Source: Occallatibacter gabretensis | Lineage (GTDB): Bacteria; Acidobacteriota; Terriglobia; Terriglobales; Acidobacteriaceae | Assembly: GCF_001449115.1 (NCBI RefSeq) | Contig: NZ_LAIJ01000009.1 | Coordinates: forward strand, 310,001 to 374,000 | Length of the DNA: 64,000 nt | Direction: 5' to 3' | Shown here: piece by piece, positions 44,156 through 52,894 of the stretch | Numbering within the stretch: position 1 is the first letter of the stretch | Layout of the letters: every line of letters starts with the position of its first letter | The notes under the pieces: generated by a model | What the model was told of the DNA's origin: nothing | What the model saw: only the letters and a program-made list of their open reading frames with translations | Database searches by the model: none | Position numbers and translations under genes: made by a program

Positions 44156-46843
44156 TCAATCAGCGCGCAGAGCGACCATGGGATCGACGGCGGCGGCGCG
44201 GCGGGCCGGGATCCACGCAGCTGCGAGCGCGACGATGAGCATGAGCGCGGGAACGGCGAAGAGCGTGACTGGATCGAAGACGCCGACCTCAAAGAGGAAG
44301 CTGCGCAACAGGTGGCCCAGAGCGATGGTGGCAATGATGCCTGCTGCACAGCCGATGGCAGCCATCAGAAGGCTCTGGCGGACAACATCCATGACGATTT
44401 GCCAGCGCTGCGCGCCGAGAGCGAGGCGGAGGCCGATCTCACGCACGCGCCAGCTGACGAGATAAGCGATGAGGCTGTAAACACCGACCGCACCGATGAT
44501 GAGCGCGAGCGCGCCGAAGCCAAGAAGCAGGACGGCGAGTGCGCGGGGCGCAGCGACGGAAGATGCGACGACTTCATTGAGCGTGCGGACGCGGGTGACA
44601 GGAACGAAGGAGTCGATGCCGTCGACGGCGCGGCGCAGGCCGGCAGCGGCCTCTGAGGGTGTGGCCTGGCCGCGCATGAGCGCGAACATTACGGGCGGCG
44701 TGCGCTCCGGCGTGATGGGCAGATAAATCTGATTGCTGTATTCGTCTCCGAGACTTCCATCGCGCGTGTTGCGTACGACGCCGACGATTTCCACGGCCTT
44801 CTCGGGATACCAGACAGCGGGGAGGGTTTCATCCGTGAGGTTGAGTAAGTGCTTGCCTATAGGATTTTCATTCGGCCAGAGGCGTTCCGCCATGTGCTCG
44901 TTGATGACGGCAGCGCGTGTAGTGCCAGACAAGTCCTGCGTGCTGAGCAAGCGTCCGCGCACAAGCTTCAGGTCGAGCACATCAAAGTATTCGGGGGTTA
45001 CGTTGCGGCTGGTGCCAAGCTGTGCGTTTGCTTGTGCGTTGCGGGGATGGTTTTCCGCATCGAAGGCGTAATTGCTGTCGCTTCCGTTGAGTGGCAGCGC
45101 ATCGGTAAGTGCTGCCTTTTCGACGCCGGGGATGCCGCGCATGCTGGAGGTAAGTGCAGTGAAGAAGGAACTGCATAGTCTTCCCGACCATTGCGGAGGC
45201 GCATGCGGCGCTTTGCAGGCGTTGGAGTCGACCGAGACTTCGGCCGAGACGATACGGTCGGTGCGGAAGCCGGGATCGACCTGAGAGAGCTTGTAAAGGC
45301 TGTGGAGGATGAGGCCTGCTGCGGTGACGACCACGACGGAGAGAGCGATCTGTGCGATGACGAGAATCGTAGATGCGCTGAAGCGCGAGCCTTTGCCCAT
45401 GAGGCTGCGGCTGCCGAGGCGCAGAGACTCGAGGAGGTTGAGTGAGGCCATGCGGATGGAGGGAATGATTCCGAAGAGCAGGCCTGCCAGGACCGATGCG
45501 CCGAGGGTGAAGAAAATGTCGGAGGGGCGAAGCGAAATGGTTTCGATGCGGGGTGTGCCTGCGGGAAGCAGGTGTACGAAGAAGTGGAGACTGAAGAATG
45601 CAGCGGCGAGACCGATGATGCCGGCGGTGAGCCCGAGGACCACGCTTTCTGAAAGGAACTGCTGAATGAGCCGGCGTGAGGATGCGCCGAGCGCACCGCG
45701 TACGGCGATCTCGCGCTCGCGGGAGGTGGCGCGGGCGAGCATCATGTTTGCGACGTTGGCGCAGGCGATAAGGAGGATGAGGCCCACTGAGCCGAAGAGC
45801 AGCAAAAGACGCGGGCGCATATTGCCGGTTTCGGATTCAAGCAGCGGGACGACGGTCATGTCGGATACCCAGGTATCGGGCATTTGCCATGGAAATTGAA
45901 GCACGGCGATGCCACGCAGACGGCGCAGTTCAGCCTGCGCCTGTCCAGGCGCGACGCCTGGAGCGAGACGGCCCAAGATATGGAGGGCGAAAGAATTCCA
46001 GGGATCGTAGACATCGGTGCGTTTGTAGGAGACGGGGATGAGGAAGTCGGTGTCTGCGTAAGGAAAGCGCACGCCGGCGGGAAGTATGCCGATGATGCGG
46101 CGGGAAACGCCGTCGATACGCAGCGTACGGCCGAGCGCAGAGGGCGCGCTGGCAAAGCGTCGCTGCCAGTAGCCGTAGCTGAGGATGACGTCGTTATCCT
46201 GGCCGAGGACTTCGTCGTCTTTCGAGAAGAACTGACCAAACGCAGGATGAATGCCGAGCGTGTCAAGCGCATTGACGGTGATGGTTGCGCCGAAGACGCG
46301 CTCGGGTATATCGGAGCCGGTGATATTGGACTCGATGTTGTCGCCGAAGCCGGCGATGGAGGAGAATGCACGAGATTCCTCGCCGAGCGCGCGAATGAAG
46401 CCCTTGGGCAAAACGCCGAAGGTGTTTCCCGTGACGCGCATGAGGCGATCCTGCTGAGCGTACGGGAGTGGGCGGAGCAGGATGGAATCGACCAGCGTGT
46501 AGATGACGGCGTTTGCGCCGATGCCGAGGGCGAGCGTGAGCACGGCGGTGAGGGTGAAGCCGGGAGATTTGCGCATCTGGCGGAGTGCGAAACGGACGTC
46601 CTGCAGGATGCCTTCAAGGACTGGCAGCGTGGCGCGATCGCGGTAGGCCTGGCGGGCTTGTTCTTCGCCGCCGAGCTGAATGAGTGCCTGGCGGCGAGCT
46701 TCTTCCGCAGGAAGGCCGGCGCGGAGATTGTCTTCCGTATGCATGGCGATGTGCTCGGAAAGCTCGGTGTCGATTTCCGCGCGCGTGTGGCCGATTTGCA
46801 GCGTAGCGAAGAGGCGCACGATCCAGGCTCTTAATTTGCGCAT
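44156..46843 (-). CDS. ADOP-type FtsX/MacB-like permease, copy 2
   Basis: 895 residues. The N terminus (about 1-95) carries the cytoplasmic region shared with the other copy (DNLRAGLPAEEARRQALIQL), then MacB_PCD periplasmic domain, FtsX core helices, a second periplasmic domain and FtsX helices (WRVREIGLRLALGAQRWQIV near the end). Two full MacB-type halves in one chain without an ATPase are the hallmark of the acidobacterial duplicated orphan permease family. The likely role is export or mechanotransmission of small toxic molecules or peptides, coupled to an unlinked ATPase; substrate unknown. GGAG precedes the ATG. It follows copy 1 after seven bases. Confidence 0.9.
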   Translation of the reverse strand: MRKLRAWIVRLFATLQIGHTRAEIDTELSEHIAMHTEDNLRAGLPAEEARRQALIQLGGEEQARQAYRDRATLPVLEGILQDVRFALRQMRKSPGFTLTAVLTLALGIGANAVIYTLVDSILLRPLPYAQQDRLMRVTGNTFGVLPKGFIRALGEESRAFSSIAGFGDNIESNITGSDIPERVFGATITVNALDTLGIHPAFGQFFSKDDEVLGQDNDVILSYGYWQRRFASAPSALGRTLRIDGVSRRIIGILPAGVRFPYADTDFLIPVSYKRTDVYDPWNSFALHILGRLAPGVAPGQAQAELRRLRGIAVLQFPWQMPDTWVSDMTVVPLLESETGNMRPRLLLLFGSVGLILLIACANVANMMLARATSREREIAVRGALGASSRRLIQQFLSESVVLGLTAGIIGLAAAFFSLHFFVHLLPAGTPRIETISLRPSDIFFTLGASVLAGLLFGIIPSIRMASLNLLESLRLGSRSLMGKGSRFSASTILVIAQIALSVVVVTAAGLILHSLYKLSQVDPGFRTDRIVSAEVSVDSNACKAPHAPPQWSGRLCSSFFTALTSSMRGIPGVEKAALTDALPLNGSDSNYAFDAENHPRNAQANAQLGTSRNVTPEYFDVLDLKLVRGRLLSTQDLSGTTRAAVINEHMAERLWPNENPIGKHLLNLTDETLPAVWYPEKAVEIVGVVRNTRDGSLGDEYSNQIYLPITPERTPPVMFALMRGQATPSEAAAGLRRAVDGIDSFVPVTRVRTLNEVVASSVAAPRALAVLLLGFGALALIIGAVGVYSLIAYLVSWRVREIGLRLALGAQRWQIVMDVVRQSLLMAAIGCAAGIIATIALGHLLRSFLFEVGVFDPVTLFAVPALMLIVALAAAWIPARRAAAVDPMVALRAD
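46563..46843 (-). repeat. Duplicated 281-bp segment, copy in the second permease
   Basis: Covers the first 94 codons of the second permease. It matches 49291-49571 with no length change; in a 60-base block I compared (46681-46740 against 49409-49468) 56 bases agree and differences are mostly at third codon positions. Beyond this segment the two genes diverge strongly. Confidence 0.85.
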
Positions 46844-46850
46844 GATTCTC

Positions 46851-49571
46851 CTATTCAGTCCTCAATGCGTCGGTTGGATTGACGGAAGCGGCTCGCCGGG
46901 CAGGGATCCAGCAGGCCAGCAGCGCGACACAGCATAAGAATGCCGCAGACGCCGTGTAAATCAACAGGTCCGCTGCGCCGCTATTGAGCAGGGCAGACTG
47001 TGTGCCCATTGCCGAGTTGGTGTAAGAGAAGCCGGCGACCGCTCGCGCTAAAGCTACGGCACAAAGCATGCCGGCGGCGACACCCGCTACTGTGACGATC
47101 ATTCCTTTGCGCACAACCATACGCAGCACATGGGACGGTTGTGCGCCAAGAGCCATGCGCACGCCGATTTCCTGCGTGCGCTGAGCCACCCAGAATGCCA
47201 TGACGCTATAAAGTCCCGCGGCTGCAAGCAGAATGGCAATGCCGCCCATGACGGCCATGACAGTGGCGGCAATCTTCTGCGGATAGAGCGATGCGCCGAT
47301 GAATTCCTTGAGTGGCGCAGCGTCGAAGACCGTGACATTGGGATCGATTTCGTGAGATTTTGTGCGCAATGTGGTCAGCACATTGTTCAGGTTTCCACGC
47401 GCACGAACATAAAATGCCAGATTCATGTCGGCGCGATAAATCTGGCGGAAAGGCACGTAGAAATAGGGCGTCGCGCCTTCATTGAGGTAATGGTATTTCG
47501 AATCCCTGGCTACTCCCACAACACGGAACGTATCTCCCCAGCCCTTGATCTTTTTGCCGATGGGGTCGCGGCCGGCAAAGAAGCGCTTCGCGAAGGATTC
47601 GTTCACGATGATCGATCCAATATCCTTCGTTTCGTTGTCGTCCTCGGTAAAGTTCCGGCCTTCCACAACAGGAATGTGCATCAGCGGCAGATATCCGGGC
47701 GAGATCACGTTGCGGAAGATGTTCATGTTCTCTCCGAGATGTCGCGGGTAACCCTCAATGTCGAGTTCTTCCCACCAGCTAGGCTCAAAACCGAGCGGTA
47801 CGCCGTCGGAATATGCAACGTCGGTTACCCCTGGAGTCGAAGCCATTTGCTCCGCCAGCTTTCGGCAGAATTCCTTGCGATGCTGTACGTCATATCCGTT
47901 GGTGTTGAGGTAGAACTGGCTCAGCAGCACGCCATTGGGATCGAATCCCGGGTCGACATGCATTGTTTGCTCAAAGGCGTGCGCAAAGAGCCCGGCACCC
48001 ACAAGCGTGATGAGAGCCAGCGCAACCTCCGCCGTTACCAACGCGGAATGCAGGCGGTTGCGCGAACGGCCTGCGGTTCCTGAACGCCCGCCATTGTTGA
48101 GGCGCGAGCTGAGGTTCAAGCGGCCCACCTGAAGCGCAGGCAATAATCCCGCCGCGAGCGCCGTGAAAATGCATAGCCCCGCAGTGAATGCAATGACTGC
48201 AAGATCAGGCCGTGCATCCGCTGCAATCAGCGCCTGTGAAGGCCCGGGCGGCATGAGCAGCTTAAGCGACCGACCGAGCAGCGGCGTGGCTGCAATGCCA
48301 AGCAGTGCACTGCATGCGGTGAGCAGCAGAGTTTCTGTAAGTACCTGGCGGATTAGCCGTCCGCGTCCGGAGCCCAGTGCAAGGCGCGTGCTGAATTCCT
48401 TCTCGCGATTGGCCGCACGCGCCATCAACAGATTTGCAACATTGACGCATACGATGAGCAGGACCAGAATGCTGACGCCCATAAGAATGCGCAATGGTCC
48501 GGCGAGAAGGCCCTGCGGGCCGTGCGGCGACTCCGCCAGTGGCAGCAGAGTTGCGCTCATGCCCTGGCTCACATCGGCATTTGCGATGGCCATGCGATCT
48601 GCGAGCGCCTTCAGTTCCTGACGTGCCTGAGGCAGGCCGACACCGGGCCGAAGGCGTGCGATGCCCAGCATGTTGCGGTTATGGCGGTCACGCAGCATCC
48701 ATTCATTCACACTGTTGAGTGTGGGCTGCTGCATGTAGGGAATCCAAAGATCGTAAGAAACTACAGGCAACGATCCGTGAAACTGCGGAGCCGCCACTCC
48801 CACCACGGTGAGTTCGTGCTGGTTGACGCGGATCGTCTTGCCGACGATAGAGGTGTCCGCGCCAAGATGGGAGCGCCAGTAGCGATCACTGACGACCACG
48901 ATAGGGAAGCTGTTCACCGTATCGGTGTATTCCGTGGGAAGAAACAGGCGGCCTATTTCAGGCTTTACCCCGAGAACGGCAAAGAAGTTGCCGCTTACTA
49001 ATTCTCCCCATACGCGTTCGGCATGATCTTCACGGCCCACGCTAAAGGCATTGGGGCGTGATACCGCAACGCCGTCAAGAAGCTTGAGATTCTTGCGGAA
49101 GTCAATGAAGTCCGGATAGGAATTCGGTACCAGTTCTCCATTCGGTGTAACGGATTCCAGAACGACAAGCCGGCCTGGATCGGTGACACCTCCTAGCGGC
49201 TGCAGAAGGACGGAGTTGATCCATGAAAACGCTGTTGCGCTCGCGCTTATGCCGATTGTCAGCATGAGCACGGTGGAAATCGTGAATCCTGGAGATTTGT
49301 GTATTTGGCGCAGCGTGAACCGGACATCCTGCAGGATGCTTTCGAGGATAGGGAGCGTGGCGCGGTCGCGATAGGCCTGGCGAGCTTGTTCTTCTCCGCC
49401 GAGCTGGATGAGTGCCTGTCGGCGAGCTTCTTCCGCAGGAAGGCCGGCACGGAGATTGTCTTCTGTGTTCATGGCGATGTGCGCGGAAAGCTCGGTGTCG
49501 ATTTCCGAACGTGTGTGTCCGATATGCAGCGTAGCGAAGAGGCGTATGATCCAGGCTCTGAGTTGGCGCAT
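46851..49571 (-). CDS. ADOP-type FtsX/MacB-like permease, copy 1
   Basis: 906 residues with the same plan as the second copy: a conserved N-terminal cytoplasmic region (MRQLRAWIIRLFATLHIGHT, EARRQALIQLGGEEQARQ), MacB_PCD periplasmic domain, FtsX permease helices (ANREKEFSTRLALGSGRGRL), a second periplasmic domain and second FtsX set (AQRTQEIGVRMALGAQPSHV). No ATPase domain. It is encoded two bases after the PadR stop, giving the operon padR-ADOP-ADOP described for the acidobacterial family. The start at 49571 has AGGAG upstream; an in-frame codon at 49628 lies before it. Confidence 0.9.
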   Translation of the reverse strand: MRQLRAWIIRLFATLHIGHTRSEIDTELSAHIAMNTEDNLRAGLPAEEARRQALIQLGGEEQARQAYRDRATLPILESILQDVRFTLRQIHKSPGFTISTVLMLTIGISASATAFSWINSVLLQPLGGVTDPGRLVVLESVTPNGELVPNSYPDFIDFRKNLKLLDGVAVSRPNAFSVGREDHAERVWGELVSGNFFAVLGVKPEIGRLFLPTEYTDTVNSFPIVVVSDRYWRSHLGADTSIVGKTIRVNQHELTVVGVAAPQFHGSLPVVSYDLWIPYMQQPTLNSVNEWMLRDRHNRNMLGIARLRPGVGLPQARQELKALADRMAIANADVSQGMSATLLPLAESPHGPQGLLAGPLRILMGVSILVLLIVCVNVANLLMARAANREKEFSTRLALGSGRGRLIRQVLTETLLLTACSALLGIAATPLLGRSLKLLMPPGPSQALIAADARPDLAVIAFTAGLCIFTALAAGLLPALQVGRLNLSSRLNNGGRSGTAGRSRNRLHSALVTAEVALALITLVGAGLFAHAFEQTMHVDPGFDPNGVLLSQFYLNTNGYDVQHRKEFCRKLAEQMASTPGVTDVAYSDGVPLGFEPSWWEELDIEGYPRHLGENMNIFRNVISPGYLPLMHIPVVEGRNFTEDDNETKDIGSIIVNESFAKRFFAGRDPIGKKIKGWGDTFRVVGVARDSKYHYLNEGATPYFYVPFRQIYRADMNLAFYVRARGNLNNVLTTLRTKSHEIDPNVTVFDAAPLKEFIGASLYPQKIAATVMAVMGGIAILLAAAGLYSVMAFWVAQRTQEIGVRMALGAQPSHVLRMVVRKGMIVTVAGVAAGMLCAVALARAVAGFSYTNSAMGTQSALLNSGAADLLIYTASAAFLCCVALLACWIPARRAASVNPTDALRTE
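49291..49571 (-). repeat. Duplicated 281-bp segment, copy in the first permease
   Basis: First 94 codons of the first permease; counterpart of 46563-46843. The abrupt drop in similarity after this segment points to recombination or gene conversion between the two copies. Confidence 0.85.
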
Positions 49572-49573
49572 GA

Positions 49574-49912
49574 TTACTCCTGTGCGGGCGCGAGGAAGCG
49601 CGCGAGGATGGCAGTGGTCTGCTCCCATTCAGCGGCGGCTTTGCGGGCCTGGCGCTGGCCGGTCTTGGTGAGCTCGTAGAATTTTGCTTTGCGGTTATTG
49701 TCGGATGCGCCCCAGCGTGAGCGGATGTAGCCTTCCTGCTCCAGCTTGAGCAGGGCGGGATAGAGCGTGCCGTAGTTGAGCTGAAGCTTGTCGCCACTGG
49801 TCTGCTCAATGCGGCGAGCGAGGCCGTAGCCGTGCTGTGGGCCTATGGTCTCCAGAGTTGTGAGGACCATAAGAGCCAGTGTTCCCTGCCAGACATCAGA
49901 TTTTCCGCCCAT
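49574..49912 (-). CDS. PadR family transcriptional regulator
   Basis: 112 residues of winged-helix PadR: DVWQGTLALMVLTTLETIGP, HGYGLARRIEQTSGDKLQLN, YGTLYPALLKLEQEGYIRSR and the Lys/Arg wing ASDNNRKAKFYELTKTG. In Acidobacteria this PadR subfamily is regularly paired with ADOP permeases and represses them; the ligand is unknown. ATG at 49912 has AGGAG eight bases upstream. The ADOP gene begins two bases after its stop. A TCCTATGG direct repeat occurs in the leader (near 49921 and 49957) and could hold an operator. Confidence 0.9.
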   Translation of the reverse strand: MGGKSDVWQGTLALMVLTTLETIGPQHGYGLARRIEQTSGDKLQLNYGTLYPALLKLEQEGYIRSRWGASDNNRKAKFYELTKTGQRQARKAAAEWEQTTAILARFLAPAQE

Positions 49913-50076
49913 GCGCGTTCTCCTATGGTAATCCAATAGAAGAGACGATACACCGATTCCTATGGGGAAGCAATACGAAAGATTTGGGATACTCATTCAG
50001 CGTCAAAGGCGGATGGAAAAATAGCTGTGTTAGCCTGACGCCAGTTCACTTTCATATTGGTTTCCGGAGAATGCCC

Positions 50077-51408
50077 ATGCGTTCGTGTCTTTTGATCCTT
50101 GGCGGTATGTTTTTTGCGGCTATGCCTGCGATGGCACAAGTACCAGCAGATTTGCCTTCATCTGTGCAGGGTCAGCTACCGTCGCTTATAGAGACATACA
50201 AGCATCTGCACCAGAATCCCGAGCTTTCGCACCATGAGGAGAAGACCTCGGCTTACCTGGGGGGGGAGTTGCGGAAGCTGGGCTATACGGTGACGGAGCA
50301 CGTGGGCAAGTACGAGGACGGGACACAGGCATTTGGGATTGTGGCGGTGCTGGAGAATGGCGCGGGGCCGCGACTGCTGATTCGCTCCGATATGGATGCG
50401 CTGCCGGTGGAGGAGAAGACGGGGTTGGAGTATGCCTCAACTGTGAAGACGACGAATGCGCAGGGGCAGAATGTAAGCGTGATGCATGCGTGCGGGCATG
50501 ACATCCATATAACGGTACTGCTGGGGACGGCGCGGGAGATGGCGGCGCGCAAGAGCAAGTGGCATGGGACTCTGATGCTGGTGGGGCAACCGTCAGAGGA
50601 AACGATTGATGGCGCGAAAGCGATGCTGACAGACCATGTCTATGAACGATTTGGGAAGCCGGATCTGGTTTTGGCAGAACACGTGACGAACAATTTTGCG
50701 GCGGGAACCATTGCGGTGAAGAGCGGTACGCTGATGGCCGGTGCGACAAGTGTGAACGTGACGATTCGGGGAGTTGGGAGCCACGGTTCAGCGCCGCAGA
50801 CAGGCAAGGATCCGATTGTGCTGGCGGCGGAGTTTATTCTGGCGGCCCAGACGATTGTGAGCCGGCAGATTGATCCTCAGACGCCAGCAGTTGTTACCGT
50901 GGGCACGATTCACGGTGGGACGAAGAACAACATTATTCCCGAAGAAGTGACGATGGGGCTGAGCCTGCGATCGTTTTCCGATGAGATTCGCGCGAAGATG
51001 GTAAGCGAACTTGATCGCGAGGCGAAGGGATTGGCGGAGGGGTATGGGATTCCCGCGGATCGCATGCCGACAGTGAAGGTGTTTGAAAATACACCTGCCA
51101 CCATCAACGATCCTGGGCTCAACGCAAAGATCAGAGCGAGTGGCGAAGCAGCGCTGGGCAAGGAGAATGTGCGGGATGCGCTGCCACTGATGGGCAGCGA
51201 GGATGTGGGACAGTTCTCGCTGGAGGGGAAGATTCCGGCGGTGATGTTCTGGGTGGGCGGCGCTGACGCACAGAAGCTGGAAGAGAGCCACAGGACGGGA
51301 GTTTCGCTGCCGAACAACCACTCGCCGCTGTTTGCGCCGGTTTATGAGCCGACGATTCGAACGGGCGTGACGGCGGTGACGGCGATGGCGCTGGACATAT
51401 TGAAGTGA
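50077..51408 (+). CDS. Secreted M20 family amidohydrolase (hippurate/IAA-amino acid hydrolase-like)
   Basis: 443 residues beginning with a signal peptide (SCLLILGGMFFAAMPAMAQ). The M20D metallopeptidase core follows: LHQNPELSHHEEKTSAYL, LLIRSDMDALPVEEKTGLEY (metal ligand Asp and Glu region), MHACGHDIHITVLLG (Cys-Gly-His-Asp metal site), QPSEETIDGAKAML and GSHGSAPQTGKDPIVLAAE (dimer domain), with MGSEDVGQFSLEGKIPAVMF near the end. It hydrolyses N-acyl amino acids or related amides outside the cytoplasm. Start at 50077 is chosen because GGAGA lies seven bases upstream and the ATG at 50071 is too close to it. Stands alone. Confidence 0.92.
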   Translation: MRSCLLILGGMFFAAMPAMAQVPADLPSSVQGQLPSLIETYKHLHQNPELSHHEEKTSAYLGGELRKLGYTVTEHVGKYEDGTQAFGIVAVLENGAGPRLLIRSDMDALPVEEKTGLEYASTVKTTNAQGQNVSVMHACGHDIHITVLLGTAREMAARKSKWHGTLMLVGQPSEETIDGAKAMLTDHVYERFGKPDLVLAEHVTNNFAAGTIAVKSGTLMAGATSVNVTIRGVGSHGSAPQTGKDPIVLAAEFILAAQTIVSRQIDPQTPAVVTVGTIHGGTKNNIIPEEVTMGLSLRSFSDEIRAKMVSELDREAKGLAEGYGIPADRMPTVKVFENTPATINDPGLNAKIRASGEAALGKENVRDALPLMGSEDVGQFSLEGKIPAVMFWVGGADAQKLEESHRTGVSLPNNHSPLFAPVYEPTIRTGVTAVTAMALDILK

Positions 51409-51426
51409 TGCGCTGTTTCGAAAGCG

Positions 51427-52779
51427 CTACTTTGACGGATCGACGAGCGCTTGATAGACGGCGGCGTGGGTCTTGTATTCGAGTGGGTGATTGTCCGGAC
51501 TGGTCATACGCTGGATCATGCCGACGAAGACGATGTCGTCGGTGGGATCGACCCAGAACCAGGTGCCTGCTGCGCCATCCCAGAAGAATGTGCCCTTGCC
51601 GTCGGTGAGGTCCGCCTCGGGAGGGTCAAACATGACGGCGACGTTGTACCCATAGCCAAAGCCGGGGCGCATCTGCGATAGACCAATGCCGAATTGGCCG
51701 TTTGTGCCGTTGATGACGGCCTCGGACACATGATTGGTGGACATGAGTTTCACAGTGGAAGGCGCGAGAATGCGCTTGCCGTTAAGCGTGCCGCCATTGC
51801 CGAGCATGGATGCGAAGCGGTAGTAGTCCTCAATGGTGGAGACGAGGCCGCCGCCTCCGGAAGGCATGGTTGGCTGCGCAGTGTAATCGGTGGGGATACC
51901 GTTTTCCGTGGGCAGGGCGACGATCTGCTTCTGAGTGTCGTCGTAGCGGTAGTTGGTGGCGAAGCGCTTGCGGTTATCGGCGGAAACATAGAAGGCGGCG
52001 TCTTTCATGTCGAGCGGCATGAAGATATGGTCGCGCATGAAGTCGGGAAGGGACTGGCCGGAGAGCTTTTCGACGATGTAGCCCTCAATATCCATCGACA
52101 TGCTGTACAGCCAGCCTTTGCCCGGCTGGTAGTTGAGCGGAATTGTGGCAATCTTGTCGACCATCTCCTGAAGATTCTTTGATTGCTGTACGTTCAGGTC
52201 GGTGTACATCTTCCCTACGAGCCCTTTGCCGGACCACGAATAGGAGAAGCCAGCTGTGTGCGACATCAGTTCGCGCATGGTGGGCGTGTGATCGGGATCA
52301 ACCAGAATCATCTTGCCGCTGGCATCAACACCATTGAAGACCTTGAGGTGCGCGAATTCAGGGATGAACTTTGAGATGGGATCGCTGGGCAGCCACTTAC
52401 CTTCTTCGTAGAGAATCATCATGGCCACGCCGGTGACGGGCTTGGTCATGGAGTAGTCGCGGAAGATAGTGTCAGTGGTCATGGGCGTGCCGGTGGCGAG
52501 ATCGCGCTTGCCGTAGGTGCGGAAGTCGACGACTTTGCCGTGGCGCGCGAGAAGCGTGATGGCGCCGGAGAGTTGCTGGTGGTCGACTTCATCCTGAATG
52601 AGCGCGTGCAGGCGCTCGAGCCGCTCGGAGGAGAAGCCAACGGACTCGGGCTTGACCACGGTGAGGTCGAGAGTTGTGTGCGTTGGCGCTGGAGTATGCG
52701 CAGGCTGCTGTGCTGGAAGAGAGATAGCGACGGCGACGAAGAAGGCGCAAGCAGCAATGGTGGAGTAGCGATTCGGCAT
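51427..52779 (-). CDS. Secreted beta-lactamase-like serine hydrolase (class C/esterase VIII family)
   Basis: 450 residues with a signal peptide (STIAACAFFVAVAISLPAQ). Residues about 45-440 are the DD-peptidase/class C fold: catalytic SMTK at Ser110 (RDYSMTKPVTG), LREL-type region TPTMRELMSHTAGF, YSMSMDIEGYIVEKLSGQS where family members have Tyr-Ser-Asn (here Tyr-Ser-Met), and GGGLVSTIEDYYRFASML near the third motif. Such proteins may be esterases or peptidases rather than resistance enzymes; the Tyr-Ser-Met change fits an esterase. It is divergent from mnmE, with 115 bases between. Confidence 0.85.
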   Translation of the reverse strand: MPNRYSTIAACAFFVAVAISLPAQQPAHTPAPTHTTLDLTVVKPESVGFSSERLERLHALIQDEVDHQQLSGAITLLARHGKVVDFRTYGKRDLATGTPMTTDTIFRDYSMTKPVTGVAMMILYEEGKWLPSDPISKFIPEFAHLKVFNGVDASGKMILVDPDHTPTMRELMSHTAGFSYSWSGKGLVGKMYTDLNVQQSKNLQEMVDKIATIPLNYQPGKGWLYSMSMDIEGYIVEKLSGQSLPDFMRDHIFMPLDMKDAAFYVSADNRKRFATNYRYDDTQKQIVALPTENGIPTDYTAQPTMPSGGGGLVSTIEDYYRFASMLGNGGTLNGKRILAPSTVKLMSTNHVSEAVINGTNGQFGIGLSQMRPGFGYGYNVAVMFDPPEADLTDGKGTFFWDGAAGTWFWVDPTDDIVFVGMIQRMTSPDNHPLEYKTHAAVYQALVDPSK

Positions 52780-52894
52780 GTGTTTTCTCGGGTGGTGAAT
52801 AGCGAAACCTTTATACCAGAGCTACGGCGGAGATGCCGATGAGCTTGGAGCGCACGCGAAGACTGCCGGCTGATTCCCTACAATAGAAAGCTGC

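Noticed and set aside
44075..44656. Acidic 193-residue plus-strand frame
   Set aside because: Antisense to the permease C terminus; no ribosome site or domain.
45884..48083. Long plus-strand frames (about 316 residues each) opposite the two ADOP permeases
   Set aside because: Antisense shadows of MacB-type permeases; composition is Arg/Asp/Gly-rich with no recognisable motif.
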